From contig NZ_GG749280.1 of NCBI RefSeq assembly GCF_000160555.1, positions 340,390-404,389 on the forward strand: a stretch of DNA of 64,000 nt, written 5' to 3'. The notes under the pieces were generated by a model. That model saw nothing but the letters and a program-made list of their open reading frames with translations. It did not search any database and was not told the origin of the DNA. This DNA is from Centipeda noxia ATCC 43541. GTDB lineage: Bacteria; Bacillota; Negativicutes; Selenomonadales; Selenomonadaceae. The position numbers and the translations under genes were made by a program. Positions 10,178-18,975 of the stretch are shown one piece after another (positions within the stretch are counted from its first letter, which is position 1; the number at the start of each line of letters is the position of its first letter).

Positions 10178-10257
10178 AAAGACTGCCTCCCTGACTGTTG
10201 TCTATGGTTTTGTTCTATGATTGCACAAATAGACGGAGATCTGCCGTCTTGCAAAAT

Positions 10258-10284
10258 ATATCGGAGAAATACGCGTACAGCTTA
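10258..10284 (-). promoter_or_regulatory. Sigma-28 (FliA/SigD)-type promoter of flagellin
   Basis: On the minus strand TAAG (10281-10284), 16 bases, then CCGATAT (10258-10264). The SigD consensus is TAAA-N14-16-CCGATAT, so one position differs. It lies about 75 bases upstream of the flagellin ATG. Confidence 0.65.
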
Positions 10285-10317
10285 AGTTTATTCGGAGAGA
10301 TTTTCCTGCGCTGCAAA

Positions 10318-10349
10318 GCAAAAAGAGCGATGTCTTCCAAAAGCATCGC
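10318..10349 (-). terminator. Terminator after polC
   Basis: Stem gcgatg (10327-10332) / catcgc (10344-10349), read on the minus strand as GCGATG...CATCGC followed by TCTTTTT. It lies about 55 bases beyond the polC stop and ends the long polA-polC operon. Confidence 0.8.
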
Positions 10350-10404
10350 CCCCGCAGCAATAAAATCCTTTGATGCAAAAGTCCCCGCCCCAAGAAGACG
10401 GCGT

Positions 10405-13400
10405 CTACGCGAACAGCTCCACTTGATTGCTCTCGGTCATGCCGTCGAGGCAGCCGTGCGCCCGAAGGACGTCAATCGCAGGCGCGGGCACATGTGCGCG
10501 CGCGGCGAGATCCTCAATGGAGATGAAATGCCCGTACTTGCGCGCCTCGACGATGGCCTGCGCAGCCTTTTGCCCCATGCCGGGGAGTGCCGTAAACGGC
10601 GGGAGGAGCGACTTTTCGCGGAGAATGAATTTCTCCGCATCGGACTCGTACAGATCGACCGGCTCGCAGGAGTAGCCGCGCAGGTACATCTCCCATGCCA
10701 GCTGGAGCACAATGAGGATGTCCTGCTTCTTGTTGTCCAGTTTGCCGCGGTGCTCGCGCGCCTCGGCATTCAGCGCATCGATCGCCTGCTTGACCGCCGT
10801 CTGTCCCTTCGCGATGATGTTCGCATCGAACTCATCGGCGCGGATGGAAAAGTATGCGGCGTAGTACGCGAGCGGATAGTGCACCTTGCAGAAGGCGATG
10901 CGGTAGCCCATCATGACGTAGGCCGTCGCATGGGCACGCGGGAAGAGATATTTGATCTTCTGGCAGGACTCGATGTACCACTCGGGGATGCCGCCTGCAC
11001 GCAGCTTCTCGACGACATCGGGCGCGATGCCCTTGCCCTTGCGCACGTTCTCCATGGTCTTGAACGAGAGCAGCGGATCGATGCGGTTCTGCATGAGGTA
11101 GTTCATGATGTCGTCGCGCGCGGAGATGGCATCCTTCAGCGTGCTGGTGCCTGCCTTGATGAGATCCTGCGCGTTGCCGAGCCAGACATTCGTGCCATGG
11201 GAAAATCCTGAGATGCGCACGAGATCGGCAAAGCAGTCCGGGTTCGAATCGTCGATCATCTTCTGTGTGAACGAGGTGCGAAACTCCGGGATGCCGTACG
11301 TGCCCATATTTGCGCCGAGTTCCTCGGGACGGATGCCGAGAGCCTCAGTCGAGGTGAAGATGGACATGGTGGCGGGATCGTCGAACGGAATGGTCTCAGG
11401 GTCGCGGTGCGTGAGTTCTTCGAGCATCTTAATGACGGTCGGATCATCGTGCCCGAGAATGTCGAGCTTAACAAGGCGCTCGCTGATGGAGTGGTAATCG
11501 AAATGCGTCGTCAGCGTGTCCGATTCCATATTGTTCGCGGGGCGCTGGATGGGCGTGAAGTAGTGCACGTCCATATTGCGCGGCACAACCATGATGCCCC
11601 CCGCATGCTGTCCCGTGGTCGCCTTGACGCCCATACAGCCGCGCATCATGTGCTCGATGTAGGGGCGCCCCTTTGTCTCGCCCTGTTCCTCATAGTAGTG
11701 CATGGCATAGCCGTAGGCGTTCTTGTCCTGCAGGCCCGAGATGGTGCCCGCACGGAAGACGTTCATCTTGCCGAAGAGAACCTCGGTATATTTGTGTGCT
11801 ACAGGCTGATAGTCGCCCGAGAAGTTGAGGTCGATATCCGGAACCTTGTCCCCGTCAAAGCCAAGGAAGACCGCAAATGGGATGTTGTGTCCGTCCTTGG
11901 TGAGCGGCGTGCCGCAGACAGGACAGTCCATGGGCGGCAGATCAAAGCCGCTCCCAACCGAGCCGTCGTCAATGAATTTATTGTACTGGCAGTGCCGGCA
12001 GCGGTAGTGCGGCGGCAGCGGGTTGACCTCGGTGACGCCGATCATGGTGGCGACAAAGGAGGAGCCGACAGACCCGCGGGAGCCGACGAGATAACCGTCG
12101 TCGTTGGACTTCTTGACGAGGCGCTGAGCGATGATGTAGAGCGCAGAGAAACCATGCCGGAGGATCGGCTTCAGCTCGAGTTCGAGGCGGTCGGCGACAA
12201 TCTGCGGCAGGTTCTCGCCGTAGAGTTTGCGCGCGCGCGCATAGGACATCTCCTGGATCTCGCGGTCGGCGCCGGGCACAGTCGGCGCATAGAGTTCGTC
12301 GGGGATGGGCAGGAAGTGCTCGACCTCGTCGGCGATGCGGCGCGGGTTCGCAACGACGCACTCATAGGCGCGCTCCGCGCCGAGATAGTCGAACTCGGCG
12401 AGCATCTCGTCCGTCGTACGCAGATAGAGCGGCGGCTGCCGCTCTGCGTCACGGTAGCCGTTCGCCTTCTGCAGCATCGCGCGGTAAACGGCATCTTCGG
12501 GATTGAGAAAGTGCACATCGCAGGTTGCAATGAGGGGTTTGTTCAGTTTCTTTGCGAGTGCGTCCACTTTGCGGTTGATGTCTCTGAGGTCTTCGTCCGT
12601 GTGAATCGGGAAACGGTCGTCGATCTTCAGGAAGTCGTTGTTATGGATGGGCTGGATCTCGAGGAAGTCGTAGAATTTTGCAATCTCCTCAAGTTCCTCA
12701 TCCGGGCGTCCCGCAACGATGCCGCGGATAAGCTCGCCTGCCTCGCACGCAGAGCCCACGATGATTCCCTCACGGTACTGCTCGAGCACAGCGCGCGGCA
12801 CACGCGGCCGGCCGCGCTTCTTCGTCCCGCGGAAGTAGCGGATATGCGACAGCGAAACGAGTTTGTAGAGATTGTAGAGCCCCGTCTTATTCTTCGCAAG
12901 GAAAATGATGTGATAGGCACGCGCGTCGTCGCTGCTGTCGACGAGGTAGCCCTCCATCCCGTAGATGACCTTGATATCGACGCCTTTCTTCTTGAGTGCA
13001 CGCGCCGTATTCATAGCCTCCGGGAATGCCTGCACGACGCCGTGATCGGTGATGGCAACGGCGGGCCAGCCCCAGCGTGCCGCCGTCTCGACGAGCATCT
13101 TCGGCGGAACGACGGCATCGAGCGCGCTCATCTTCGTATGGGCGTGGAGCTCGACGCGCTTTTCCTCCGCGGTATCCTCGCGCTGCGGCACTATGCGCCG
13201 CTCCATGCTGTCGATGAAGAGCACGTAGTCGCTGATGAATTTGTCGTATTCGATTTTGCCCTGAATCCGGACGGAACATCCCTTGCCGATCGCCTTCAAG
13301 ATGCGCTCGACCTCCGCATCAACCTCCTCCTGGGTGGTCTTGCCGCGTGCCCCGATGAATTTCTTGCATGCGATGCCGTTTGTGGCATCGGCAAATTTGA

Positions 13401-14181
13401 GCAGGAGGATATAGGCGCCGGACTTGAGCTTATTCGCCTGCGGAGCGAAGATCTCGCCCGCGAGCACGACATTCTTGACCTCATCTTCAATCGTGCCGAG
13501 TGTCCGTGCCTCGCCCGAAACGCCCCGTCCCACGATGACGCCGGCGGGCAGTTCTTTCTTTTTGCCCGTCTTTGCCCCGCGTGCAGGAGCAGCGGAAGGT
13601 TCCGTGCCCTCCTTTTTCACGGGAGCAGGCATGACGGGCGGCGTCCAGTCCGCCCCCGGAAGGTCGCCGTCTACCGCGCACTCCATGCAGACCACGCGGC
13701 ACGCGCAGCCGATGTTCCCGCGGACGGCATCCTCGATGCGCTTGGCCGCTGCACTCTGCATGAAGAGTTCCGTTCCAAAGTTTCCGGGTACGGAGAGGCG
13801 GATGACATTGCCGTCCACTGCATACTCCGATTGGCGCAGCGTATGGAAAAGGGCCGTATCTCCAGCCGCCGCCTCATTGATCACGCGCTCCCAAAGAGGT
13901 GCAACGGCGCTTTCGAGAGCAACGACATTCTGCTGAACAAGCGCCTGCGAGAGCTGGTAATTCTCCGCAACCTGCTCAGCGATGCGCTCCAGCAGCTCGT
14001 CATCGAGGACGGAGGGGGTGCCGACGACGAGTTCCCACGTATTTTCCTCTGCCGAGACCTCGACATGACGCAGCGTGCACGCACGCAAAAGAGCCCGCTC
14101 CGCATCGGAGAGGGCGAGTCCGCGCACAAGGCGGAGGAGCATGTCCTCCGCGCTGGGGAGAATCCGATAGGTCTTGTTCAT
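10405..14181 (-). CDS. polC: DNA polymerase III alpha subunit, PolC type, lacking the exonuclease domain
   Basis: 1258 residues; typical PolC is about 1430. Order: N-terminal domain, OB fold (~220-340), PHP domain starting RVELHAHTKMS (~342), polymerase core with zinc-ligand Cys pairs (CRHC..., CPVC; ~727-755), catalytic PDIDLNFSGDYQ (~782), LDILGHDDPT, and a C-terminal helix-hairpin-helix region (GMGQKAAQAI). In B. subtilis PolC a DEDD 3'-5' exonuclease of about 170 residues is inserted within PHP, after the strand equivalent to YGMEGYLVD. Here that strand (~410) runs straight into YHIIFLAKNKTGLYNL (~422), so the proofreading domain is cleanly missing. The ATG overlaps the upstream transglycosylase stop (ATGA). 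Main replicative polymerase; proofreading would have to come from elsewhere. Confidence 0.96.
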   Translation of the reverse strand: MNKTYRILPSAEDMLLRLVRGLALSDAERALLRACTLRHVEVSAEENTWELVVGTPSVLDDELLERIAEQVAENYQLSQALVQQNVVALESAVAPLWERVINEAAAGDTALFHTLRQSEYAVDGNVIRLSVPGNFGTELFMQSAAAKRIEDAVRGNIGCACRVVCMECAVDGDLPGADWTPPVMPAPVKKEGTEPSAAPARGAKTGKKKELPAGVIVGRGVSGEARTLGTIEDEVKNVVLAGEIFAPQANKLKSGAYILLLKFADATNGIACKKFIGARGKTTQEEVDAEVERILKAIGKGCSVRIQGKIEYDKFISDYVLFIDSMERRIVPQREDTAEEKRVELHAHTKMSALDAVVPPKMLVETAARWGWPAVAITDHGVVQAFPEAMNTARALKKKGVDIKVIYGMEGYLVDSSDDARAYHIIFLAKNKTGLYNLYKLVSLSHIRYFRGTKKRGRPRVPRAVLEQYREGIIVGSACEAGELIRGIVAGRPDEELEEIAKFYDFLEIQPIHNNDFLKIDDRFPIHTDEDLRDINRKVDALAKKLNKPLIATCDVHFLNPEDAVYRAMLQKANGYRDAERQPPLYLRTTDEMLAEFDYLGAERAYECVVANPRRIADEVEHFLPIPDELYAPTVPGADREIQEMSYARARKLYGENLPQIVADRLELELKPILRHGFSALYIIAQRLVKKSNDDGYLVGSRGSVGSSFVATMIGVTEVNPLPPHYRCRHCQYNKFIDDGSVGSGFDLPPMDCPVCGTPLTKDGHNIPFAVFLGFDGDKVPDIDLNFSGDYQPVAHKYTEVLFGKMNVFRAGTISGLQDKNAYGYAMHYYEEQGETKGRPYIEHMMRGCMGVKATTGQHAGGIMVVPRNMDVHYFTPIQRPANNMESDTLTTHFDYHSISERLVKLDILGHDDPTVIKMLEELTHRDPETIPFDDPATMSIFTSTEALGIRPEELGANMGTYGIPEFRTSFTQKMIDDSNPDCFADLVRISGFSHGTNVWLGNAQDLIKAGTSTLKDAISARDDIMNYLMQNRIDPLLSFKTMENVRKGKGIAPDVVEKLRAGGIPEWYIESCQKIKYLFPRAHATAYVMMGYRIAFCKVHYPLAYYAAYFSIRADEFDANIIAKGQTAVKQAIDALNAEAREHRGKLDNKKQDILIVLQLAWEMYLRGYSCEPVDLYESDAEKFILREKSLLPPFTALPGMGQKAAQAIVEARKYGHFISIEDLAARAHVPAPAIDVLRAHGCLDGMTESNQVELFA

Positions 14182-14753
14182 TCTTCGTAGAGCCTCTTAT
14201 ACTGCTCCCTGTCCTCGAGCACGCGGCGCACATAGAGCCGCGTCTCCGGATAGGGAATCGCCTCGATTTCGTTGAACGTATTGTTCCAGTGCCAGCGCTC
14301 CATCCAGTCGCGCACATTGCCGCGTCCCGCATTGTATGCCGCGAGCGCCAGGATATCGTTGCCGCCGAATTCGCGCTCGAGCTCCGCGAGATACCACACA
14401 CCGTAGCGAATGTTGAACGCGGGATCATAAAGATCGTCCTTGGTGAAGGATTCGCCGAGCTGGCGGGCAATCCACGCTGCCGTCTGCGGCATGAGCTGCA
14501 TGAGTCCGATCGCGCCGCCGTCGGACTGCGCCTCCGCCTGAAACTTGCTCTCGTGCTTGATGAGCGCTGCGACAAGATAGGGATCCGTATGGTGGCGGGC
14601 CGCACTCATCTCAATATAGCTGCGGTAATCGTAGGGATAAATATAGCTGCGCTCCAGCCATGCCCAGCCGCCGAGAAGAGCGAATACGACAGAGGTAACA
14701 ACCATAAGGCGCAGAAGCAGCCAAAATCCTCTCCGAATATTACGCACGCTCAA
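14178..14753 (-). CDS. Membrane-anchored lytic transglycosylase (SLT domain)
   Basis: Starts at TTG 14753 because GGAGGG lies 9 bases upstream; the open frame extends to 14870, but that part lies inside coaE. 191 residues. One membrane segment (about 10-30, FWLLLRLMVV...) anchors it, followed by a Slt-type lysozyme-like fold: catalytic Glu in IKHESKF (~68), GLMQLMP and AAYNAGRGNV. The enzyme cleaves the MurNAc-GlcNAc bond of peptidoglycan to 1,6-anhydro products on the outer face of the inner membrane. Overlaps coaE by 14 bases and polC by 4, so it is translated within the replication-gene operon. GTG 14747 is an alternative start. Confidence 0.88.
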   Translation of the reverse strand: MSVRNIRRGFWLLLRLMVVTSVVFALLGGWAWLERSYIYPYDYRSYIEMSAARHHTDPYLVAALIKHESKFQAEAQSDGGAIGLMQLMPQTAAWIARQLGESFTKDDLYDPAFNIRYGVWYLAELEREFGGNDILALAAYNAGRGNVRDWMERWHWNNTFNEIEAIPYPETRLYVRRVLEDREQYKRLYEE

Positions 14754-15345
14754 TGATACGCTCCCTCCAAAGTTCCTTAACGCGCTGCTGCGTCTCTTCC
14801 TTCGTCCCGCTGTTGTCGATAATGACATCCGCGCGTGCGCATTTCTCTGCGAGCGGCATCTGCGCGGCAATGCGTGCCCGCGCTTCGCGCTGGCTCATCA
14901 GAGGATTCCGCGCACACAGACGCGCAAGCTGCTCCTCCTCCGGGAGCATGACGACCCACGTCTCATCGGGGATCGCATCCCACCCCGCCTCAAAGAGGAG
15001 CGGCACATCGAGCACTGCGGCCTTTGCTCCTGCGGCGCGCGCCGCCCCCAACCGGCGCTCTGCCTCAGCACGGATGAGCGGATGTGCAATGGCGTCAACC
15101 TCTGCCCGCAGTGCCGGATCGGCAAAGATGAGCCGTGCGATCGCCGCACGGTCGAGCGTGCCGCCGGGGCCCACGATATCTGCGCCAAAGCGCTCCACAT
15201 AGGCATTAAAGAGCGGCTGCTTCGGCTGGGAGAGCGCATGCGCCGCTGCATCGGCATCGACGATGTATGCACCGAGCGCGCGCAGGGCCTTACTGACGGT
15301 GGATTTTCCGCAGGCGATCCCGCCGGTAAGTCCGATGATCTTCAC
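14740..15345 (-). CDS. coaE: Dephospho-CoA kinase
   Basis: 201 residues from a GTG start. The P-loop is GLTGGIACGKSTV at the N terminus, followed by the substrate-site pattern IVDADAAAHAL, and LLFEAGWD further on. It phosphorylates the 3'-OH of the ribose of dephospho-CoA, the last step of coenzyme A synthesis, in the cytoplasm. It sits 3 bases downstream of polA; this polA-coaE adjacency is common in Firmicutes. The length is normal for the family. Confidence 0.96.
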   Translation of the reverse strand: MKIIGLTGGIACGKSTVSKALRALGAYIVDADAAAHALSQPKQPLFNAYVERFGADIVGPGGTLDRAAIARLIFADPALRAEVDAIAHPLIRAEAERRLGAARAAGAKAAVLDVPLLFEAGWDAIPDETWVVMLPEEEQLARLCARNPLMSQREARARIAAQMPLAEKCARADVIIDNSGTKEETQQRVKELWRERIIERA

Positions 15346-15348
15346 CCG

Positions 15349-17979
15349 TCACTTCGCCTCCGCCCAGTTCTTTCCGATATGCACATCCACGGCGAGCGGA
15401 ACGGCGAGCTCCGCCGCACCGCTCATCGCTGTGCGCAGGAGGCCGCTCACCTGCGCGATCTCCGCCTCCGCAGCCTCCAGCACGAGTTCGTCGTGCACCT
15501 GCAGGAGAATGCGGCTCTTTACGCCTGCTGCATGCAGGGCATCATGGGCGCGGATCATCGCGATCTTGATGAGATCCGCCGCCGTGCCCTGAATCGGCGT
15601 ATTCATCGCCATACGCTCGGCAAAGGAACGCTGCATATAATTTCGGCTGTTGATCGCCGAGAGCTCGCGCCGCCGTCCGTAGAGCGTCGTCACATAGCCG
15701 TTCGCATGTGCGTCGGCAACCGTCTTGTCGAGGAATTCGCGCACGCCGTGATAGCGTTCAAAGTAGCGCTCAATATACCCCGCCGCCTCCTTGCGCGGGA
15801 TGCGCAGGTCGCGTGAAAGGCCGTAGTCGCTGAGTCCGTAGACAATGCCGAAGTTGACCGCCTTAGCTCGGCGGCGCTGCTCGCCCGTCACCGCATCGAT
15901 CGGCACGCCGAACACTTCCGCCGCCGTACGTGCATGAATGTCCTGCCCGTGGCGGAACGCGTCGATGAGCGTCGCATCCCCCGACATGTGTGCGAGGATG
16001 CGGAGTTCGATCTGCGAGTAGTCTGCCGAGAGCAGCACATCGTATCCCTCGCCCGGCTCAAAGAGCGCACGTACGGCGCGCCCCTCCTCCGTCCGTACGG
16101 GGATGTTCTGCAGATTCGGATCAGAGCTCGAGAGCCGTCCTGTCGCCGTCACCGTCTGGTTAAAGTTCGTGTATACGCGCCCCGTCTCGGGACGGATGAG
16201 CGCACCAATACCGTCGAGATAGGTTGAGCGCAGTTTGGTCCACATGCGGTAGGTCAGCACCTTGTCCACGATGGGATGCCGATCGCGCAGCTCCTCCAGC
16301 GTCTCGGCATTCGTCGAGTAGCCCGTCTTGGTCTTTTTGATCTTCGTACCCGCCGCCAGTTCAAGGCGCTCAAAGAGAACTTCTCCGAGCTGTTTGGGGG
16401 AGCTGATGTTGAACTCCATGCCTGCAAGCGCATGGATCTCCTCCGCGAGCGCATCGATGCGCGCATTCGCCGCTGCGCGCTCCCGTTCGAGCGCCGTACG
16501 GTTCACATAGATGCCCGTCTGCTCCATCGCCGCGAGTACGGGGACGAGCGGCAGCTCCACATCCTGATAGAGCGGCAGGAGGCCCGCCTCCGCGAGCGCG
16601 GCCTGCAGGGGAGAGTGCAGACGCGCGGCAAGCTGCGCCTCGCGCTCGGCTCTCTGCTCATCCGAAAGATCCGCGGGTGCCTCCGCGGCATCCCCGCACA
16701 GCGCAAATGCTGTGCGCTCGATATCACGCCGACTCTCCTCAGGATGAAGGAGATAGTCGCCCAGCTCGAGGTCAAAGGCATCTGCACCGATCGAAAGTCC
16801 TGCATGCACGTAGCGCTTTGCGTTCCAAAGGACAACGGGGCGCTCCGCAAGCAGCGCAGTCACCGCATCGAAATGCGCCGTCCCCGCGCGTACAATTCGG
16901 CATGCATCCTCATAGACAAGGGCAAGCGCTTCAAGGCGCACAAAAGGAGCTGTTCCGCCGAATACGGCACCGACGGCGATCTCCTCCGCCGCACGGAGTG
17001 CCTCCATGTCCGCGGCATCCAAGTCCGCCGCCATAAGATCGGGCACGGCTGCTGCCGTGTTCTCTGCAAAGAGGGACTGCTCCACCGCAGCAGAAGCAGC
17101 CGCAGTCGGTTTCAAGTAGTCCGACAGCGTGCGCCAGACCGTGCGCAGTTCGTATTCCCGGCAGAACGCCTCAAGCGCACCAAGATCAGGCCGCATGCGA
17201 AAATCCTCCGCCTGATAACGGAGTTTAGGCACATTGCATTCAATTGTCGCAAGCGCTTTCGAGAGAAGTGCCTGATCGCGGTATTCGATCAGCGAGGTGC
17301 TGAGCTTTTTCCCGCTGACTTCCGCTGCATGATCGAGAACATTCTCGATGCTCCCGTATGCGATCAGCAGTTTCGTGGCGGTCTTTGGCCCGATGCCCGG
17401 CACGCCCGGGATATTATCCGAACTGTCGCCCATCAGCCCCTTCATATCGATGAGGCGTCCCGGCACAAATCCGTACTCCTCCTCAAACACCGCAGCATCA
17501 TACGACTTCATCTCACTGATGCCCTTTTTCGTCAGCATGACCGTGAGATGCGGACGAATGAGCTGCAGCGCATCGCGGTCGCCCGTCACAACGGCAGTCT
17601 CTGTCCCCTCATCTACCGCCTGCGTGCCGAGCGTGCCAATGATATCGTCTGCCTCGTAATGATCGCGCTCCAGGAAAGGGATCCCGAGGGCCTCTGCCAG
17701 CTCTTTCAGCAGCGGGATCTGCGCGGTCAGCTCCTCCGGCGTCTTATCCCGCGTTCCCTTGTAGTCCGGGTAGATTTCTGTGCGGAATGTTGTACGGCTC
17801 TTGTCAAAGGCAATGACAATCTGCTCCGGCGCAAGCTCCTTCAGCAGCTTCACCAGCATCATGGCAAAGCCGTGCACCGCATTCGTATGGACGCCGCGCG
17901 CATTCGGCGGCAGCTGCAGAGCATAGAACGCACGGAAAAAGAGACTGCTCCCGTCCAGGATCGCAAACTGTGTCTTCAC
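15349..17979 (-). CDS. polA: DNA polymerase I
   Basis: 876 residues from GTG 17979, overlapping the upstream stop (GTGA). Residues 1-290 are the 5'-3' flap exonuclease (GSSLFFRAFYAL, DKSRTTFR, GDRDALQL, KGLMGDSSDNIPGV). Residues ~300-450 correspond to the 3'-5' exonuclease fold but lack the DxE and later acidic motifs, so proofreading is presumably dead, as in Bacillus Pol I. Polymerase motifs are intact: A, SADYSQIELRIL (~650); B, RRRAKAVNFGIVYGL (~703); C, QVHDELVLE (~829). It removes RNA primers and fills gaps in repair. Confidence 0.97.
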   Translation of the reverse strand: MKTQFAILDGSSLFFRAFYALQLPPNARGVHTNAVHGFAMMLVKLLKELAPEQIVIAFDKSRTTFRTEIYPDYKGTRDKTPEELTAQIPLLKELAEALGIPFLERDHYEADDIIGTLGTQAVDEGTETAVVTGDRDALQLIRPHLTVMLTKKGISEMKSYDAAVFEEEYGFVPGRLIDMKGLMGDSSDNIPGVPGIGPKTATKLLIAYGSIENVLDHAAEVSGKKLSTSLIEYRDQALLSKALATIECNVPKLRYQAEDFRMRPDLGALEAFCREYELRTVWRTLSDYLKPTAAASAAVEQSLFAENTAAAVPDLMAADLDAADMEALRAAEEIAVGAVFGGTAPFVRLEALALVYEDACRIVRAGTAHFDAVTALLAERPVVLWNAKRYVHAGLSIGADAFDLELGDYLLHPEESRRDIERTAFALCGDAAEAPADLSDEQRAEREAQLAARLHSPLQAALAEAGLLPLYQDVELPLVPVLAAMEQTGIYVNRTALERERAAANARIDALAEEIHALAGMEFNISSPKQLGEVLFERLELAAGTKIKKTKTGYSTNAETLEELRDRHPIVDKVLTYRMWTKLRSTYLDGIGALIRPETGRVYTNFNQTVTATGRLSSSDPNLQNIPVRTEEGRAVRALFEPGEGYDVLLSADYSQIELRILAHMSGDATLIDAFRHGQDIHARTAAEVFGVPIDAVTGEQRRRAKAVNFGIVYGLSDYGLSRDLRIPRKEAAGYIERYFERYHGVREFLDKTVADAHANGYVTTLYGRRRELSAINSRNYMQRSFAERMAMNTPIQGTAADLIKIAMIRAHDALHAAGVKSRILLQVHDELVLEAAEAEIAQVSGLLRTAMSGAAELAVPLAVDVHIGKNWAEAK

Positions 17980-18485
17980 CGGCGCGGAATATCCTCGTTC
18001 TCAAGGCGCATCAGGATAAAGAGATAGTCCGAGATGCGGTTGAGGTAACGCAGGTCGATGTCCTCCACCGTGCCGCGGCGGGAGAGCGACCATGCACGCC
18101 GCTCCGCCATCCGCGCCGTTGTGCGCGCAAAGTCGAGGAACGCCTCCGCCTTCGTCTCGCCCGGCACGAGGAATTTTGTCAGCGGCGGGAGACTGCCCTC
18201 GATATTCGTGATCTCAGCCTCGATGGACTGCAGCATCTCCTCCGTAATCATCGGTTCCTGCCCGCGGCTCGCGAAGTCCGCCATGAGTATGCCGAGCTGC
18301 TTCTGCAGCTGAAAGAGCAGCTCCTTCACGCGCGCATTCTGAGCGAAGGCGCGTGCCATGCCGATCGTTGCAGTCAGCTGATCGATCGTCCCGTATGTCT
18401 CGACACGCAGATCGTCCTTTGCGATCGACTGCCCTGTAAAGAGGCGCGTCTGCCCCTTATCGCCTGTCTTCGTTGTGACGCTCAT
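17976..18485 (-). CDS. Cob(I)alamin adenosyltransferase, PduO type
   Basis: 169 residues from ATG 18485, which has AGGAGGAA upstream; the longer open frame to 18764 is antisense noise over ndk. The N-terminal MSVTTKTGDKGQTRLF and the C-terminal ERRAWSLSRRG with YLNRISDYLF are the ATP- and corrinoid-binding signatures of the PduO/MMAB family. It transfers the adenosyl group of ATP to reduced cobalamin, giving adenosylcobalamin. No cobalamin-dependent enzyme gene is adjacent; the gene is simply carried in the polA operon, overlapping polA by 4 bases. A hairpin of unknown role lies just before its ribosome-binding site. Confidence 0.92.
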   Translation of the reverse strand: MSVTTKTGDKGQTRLFTGQSIAKDDLRVETYGTIDQLTATIGMARAFAQNARVKELLFQLQKQLGILMADFASRGQEPMITEEMLQSIEAEITNIEGSLPPLTKFLVPGETKAEAFLDFARTTARMAERRAWSLSRRGTVEDIDLRYLNRISDYLFILMRLENEDIPRR

Positions 18486-18512
18486 CCTATTTCCTCCTCT
18501 TGCGGATGAATT

Positions 18513-18545
18513 TGCCCAGCCGCACAGGATGCGTGCAGCCGGGCA
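18513..18545 (-). promoter_or_regulatory. Stem-loop in the leader of the cobalamin adenosyltransferase gene
   Basis: In minus-strand RNA, 13-base arms (18513-18525 / 18533-18545) pair fully if two G-U pairs are allowed, around a 7-base loop. No U-tract follows, so it does not look like a standard terminator. It could be a processing or mRNA-stability element between ndk and the downstream genes. Confidence 0.4.
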
Positions 18546-18561
18546 GTTAAACTCACTTTTT

Positions 18562-18975
18562 TTAGAAAATCTCTGTCTCACTGAAGAAGATATGAATCTC
18601 GCGCGCAGCGCTCTCCGGACTGTCCGAAGCGTGTACAGCGTTCTCGCTTCCGTCCTTTGCAAAGCGCTTGCGGATGGTTCCCTCCGCCGCATTCGCCGGA
18701 TTCGTCGCACCATGAAGCTCGCGCACGCGCGCAATCGCATTCTCGCCCGCGAGCACCATGGCAACGAGAGGCGCTCCCGTCATGAACGCGGAGAGCTCGC
18801 CGTAGAACGGCTTTGCGAGATGTTCCTCATAGTGGATGCGCGCGATGCGGTCTGTCATCTGCATCATCTTCATCGCGCGGATCTGAAGCCCCGCCTCCTC
18901 GTATGCCTTCGTAATATCTCCGATGTGACGCGCCCGTACGGCGTCCGGTTTAATGAGAACCAGTGTCTGTTCCAT
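18562..18975 (-). CDS. ndk: Nucleoside diphosphate kinase
   Basis: 137 residues, a normal length. It opens with QTLVLIKPDAV, and the phosphohistidine motif is ENAVHASDS (His at ~116). It equilibrates the gamma phosphate among (d)NTPs, giving balanced precursors for the polymerases encoded downstream. Its ATG overlaps the stop of the hexapeptide-protein gene (TAATG), which implies translational coupling. A 76-base gap with a stem-loop separates it from the cobalamin adenosyltransferase gene. Confidence 0.97.
   Translation of the reverse strand: MEQTLVLIKPDAVRARHIGDITKAYEEAGLQIRAMKMMQMTDRIARIHYEEHLAKPFYGELSAFMTGAPLVAMVLAGENAIARVRELHGATNPANAAEGTIRKRFAKDGSENAVHASDSPESAAREIHIFFSETEIF

Noticed and set aside
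10405..14181. Interpreting this polymerase as DnaE rather than PolC
   Set aside because: The OB fold precedes the PHP domain and the zinc-cysteine and PDIDLNFSGDYQ patterns are PolC-specific; DnaE has PHP at the N terminus.
11407..14190. 927-codon open frame on the plus strand opposite polC
   Set aside because: It is the exact antisense of a conserved gene, has Arg/Asp/Leu-heavy composition typical of reversed GC-rich codons, no ribosome-binding site and no domain pattern.
17976..18764. Longer cobalamin adenosyltransferase (262 codons)
   Set aside because: The extra N-terminal part is antisense-like sequence over ndk; the ATG at 18485 has a strong Shine-Dalgarno sequence and the family-typical N terminus.
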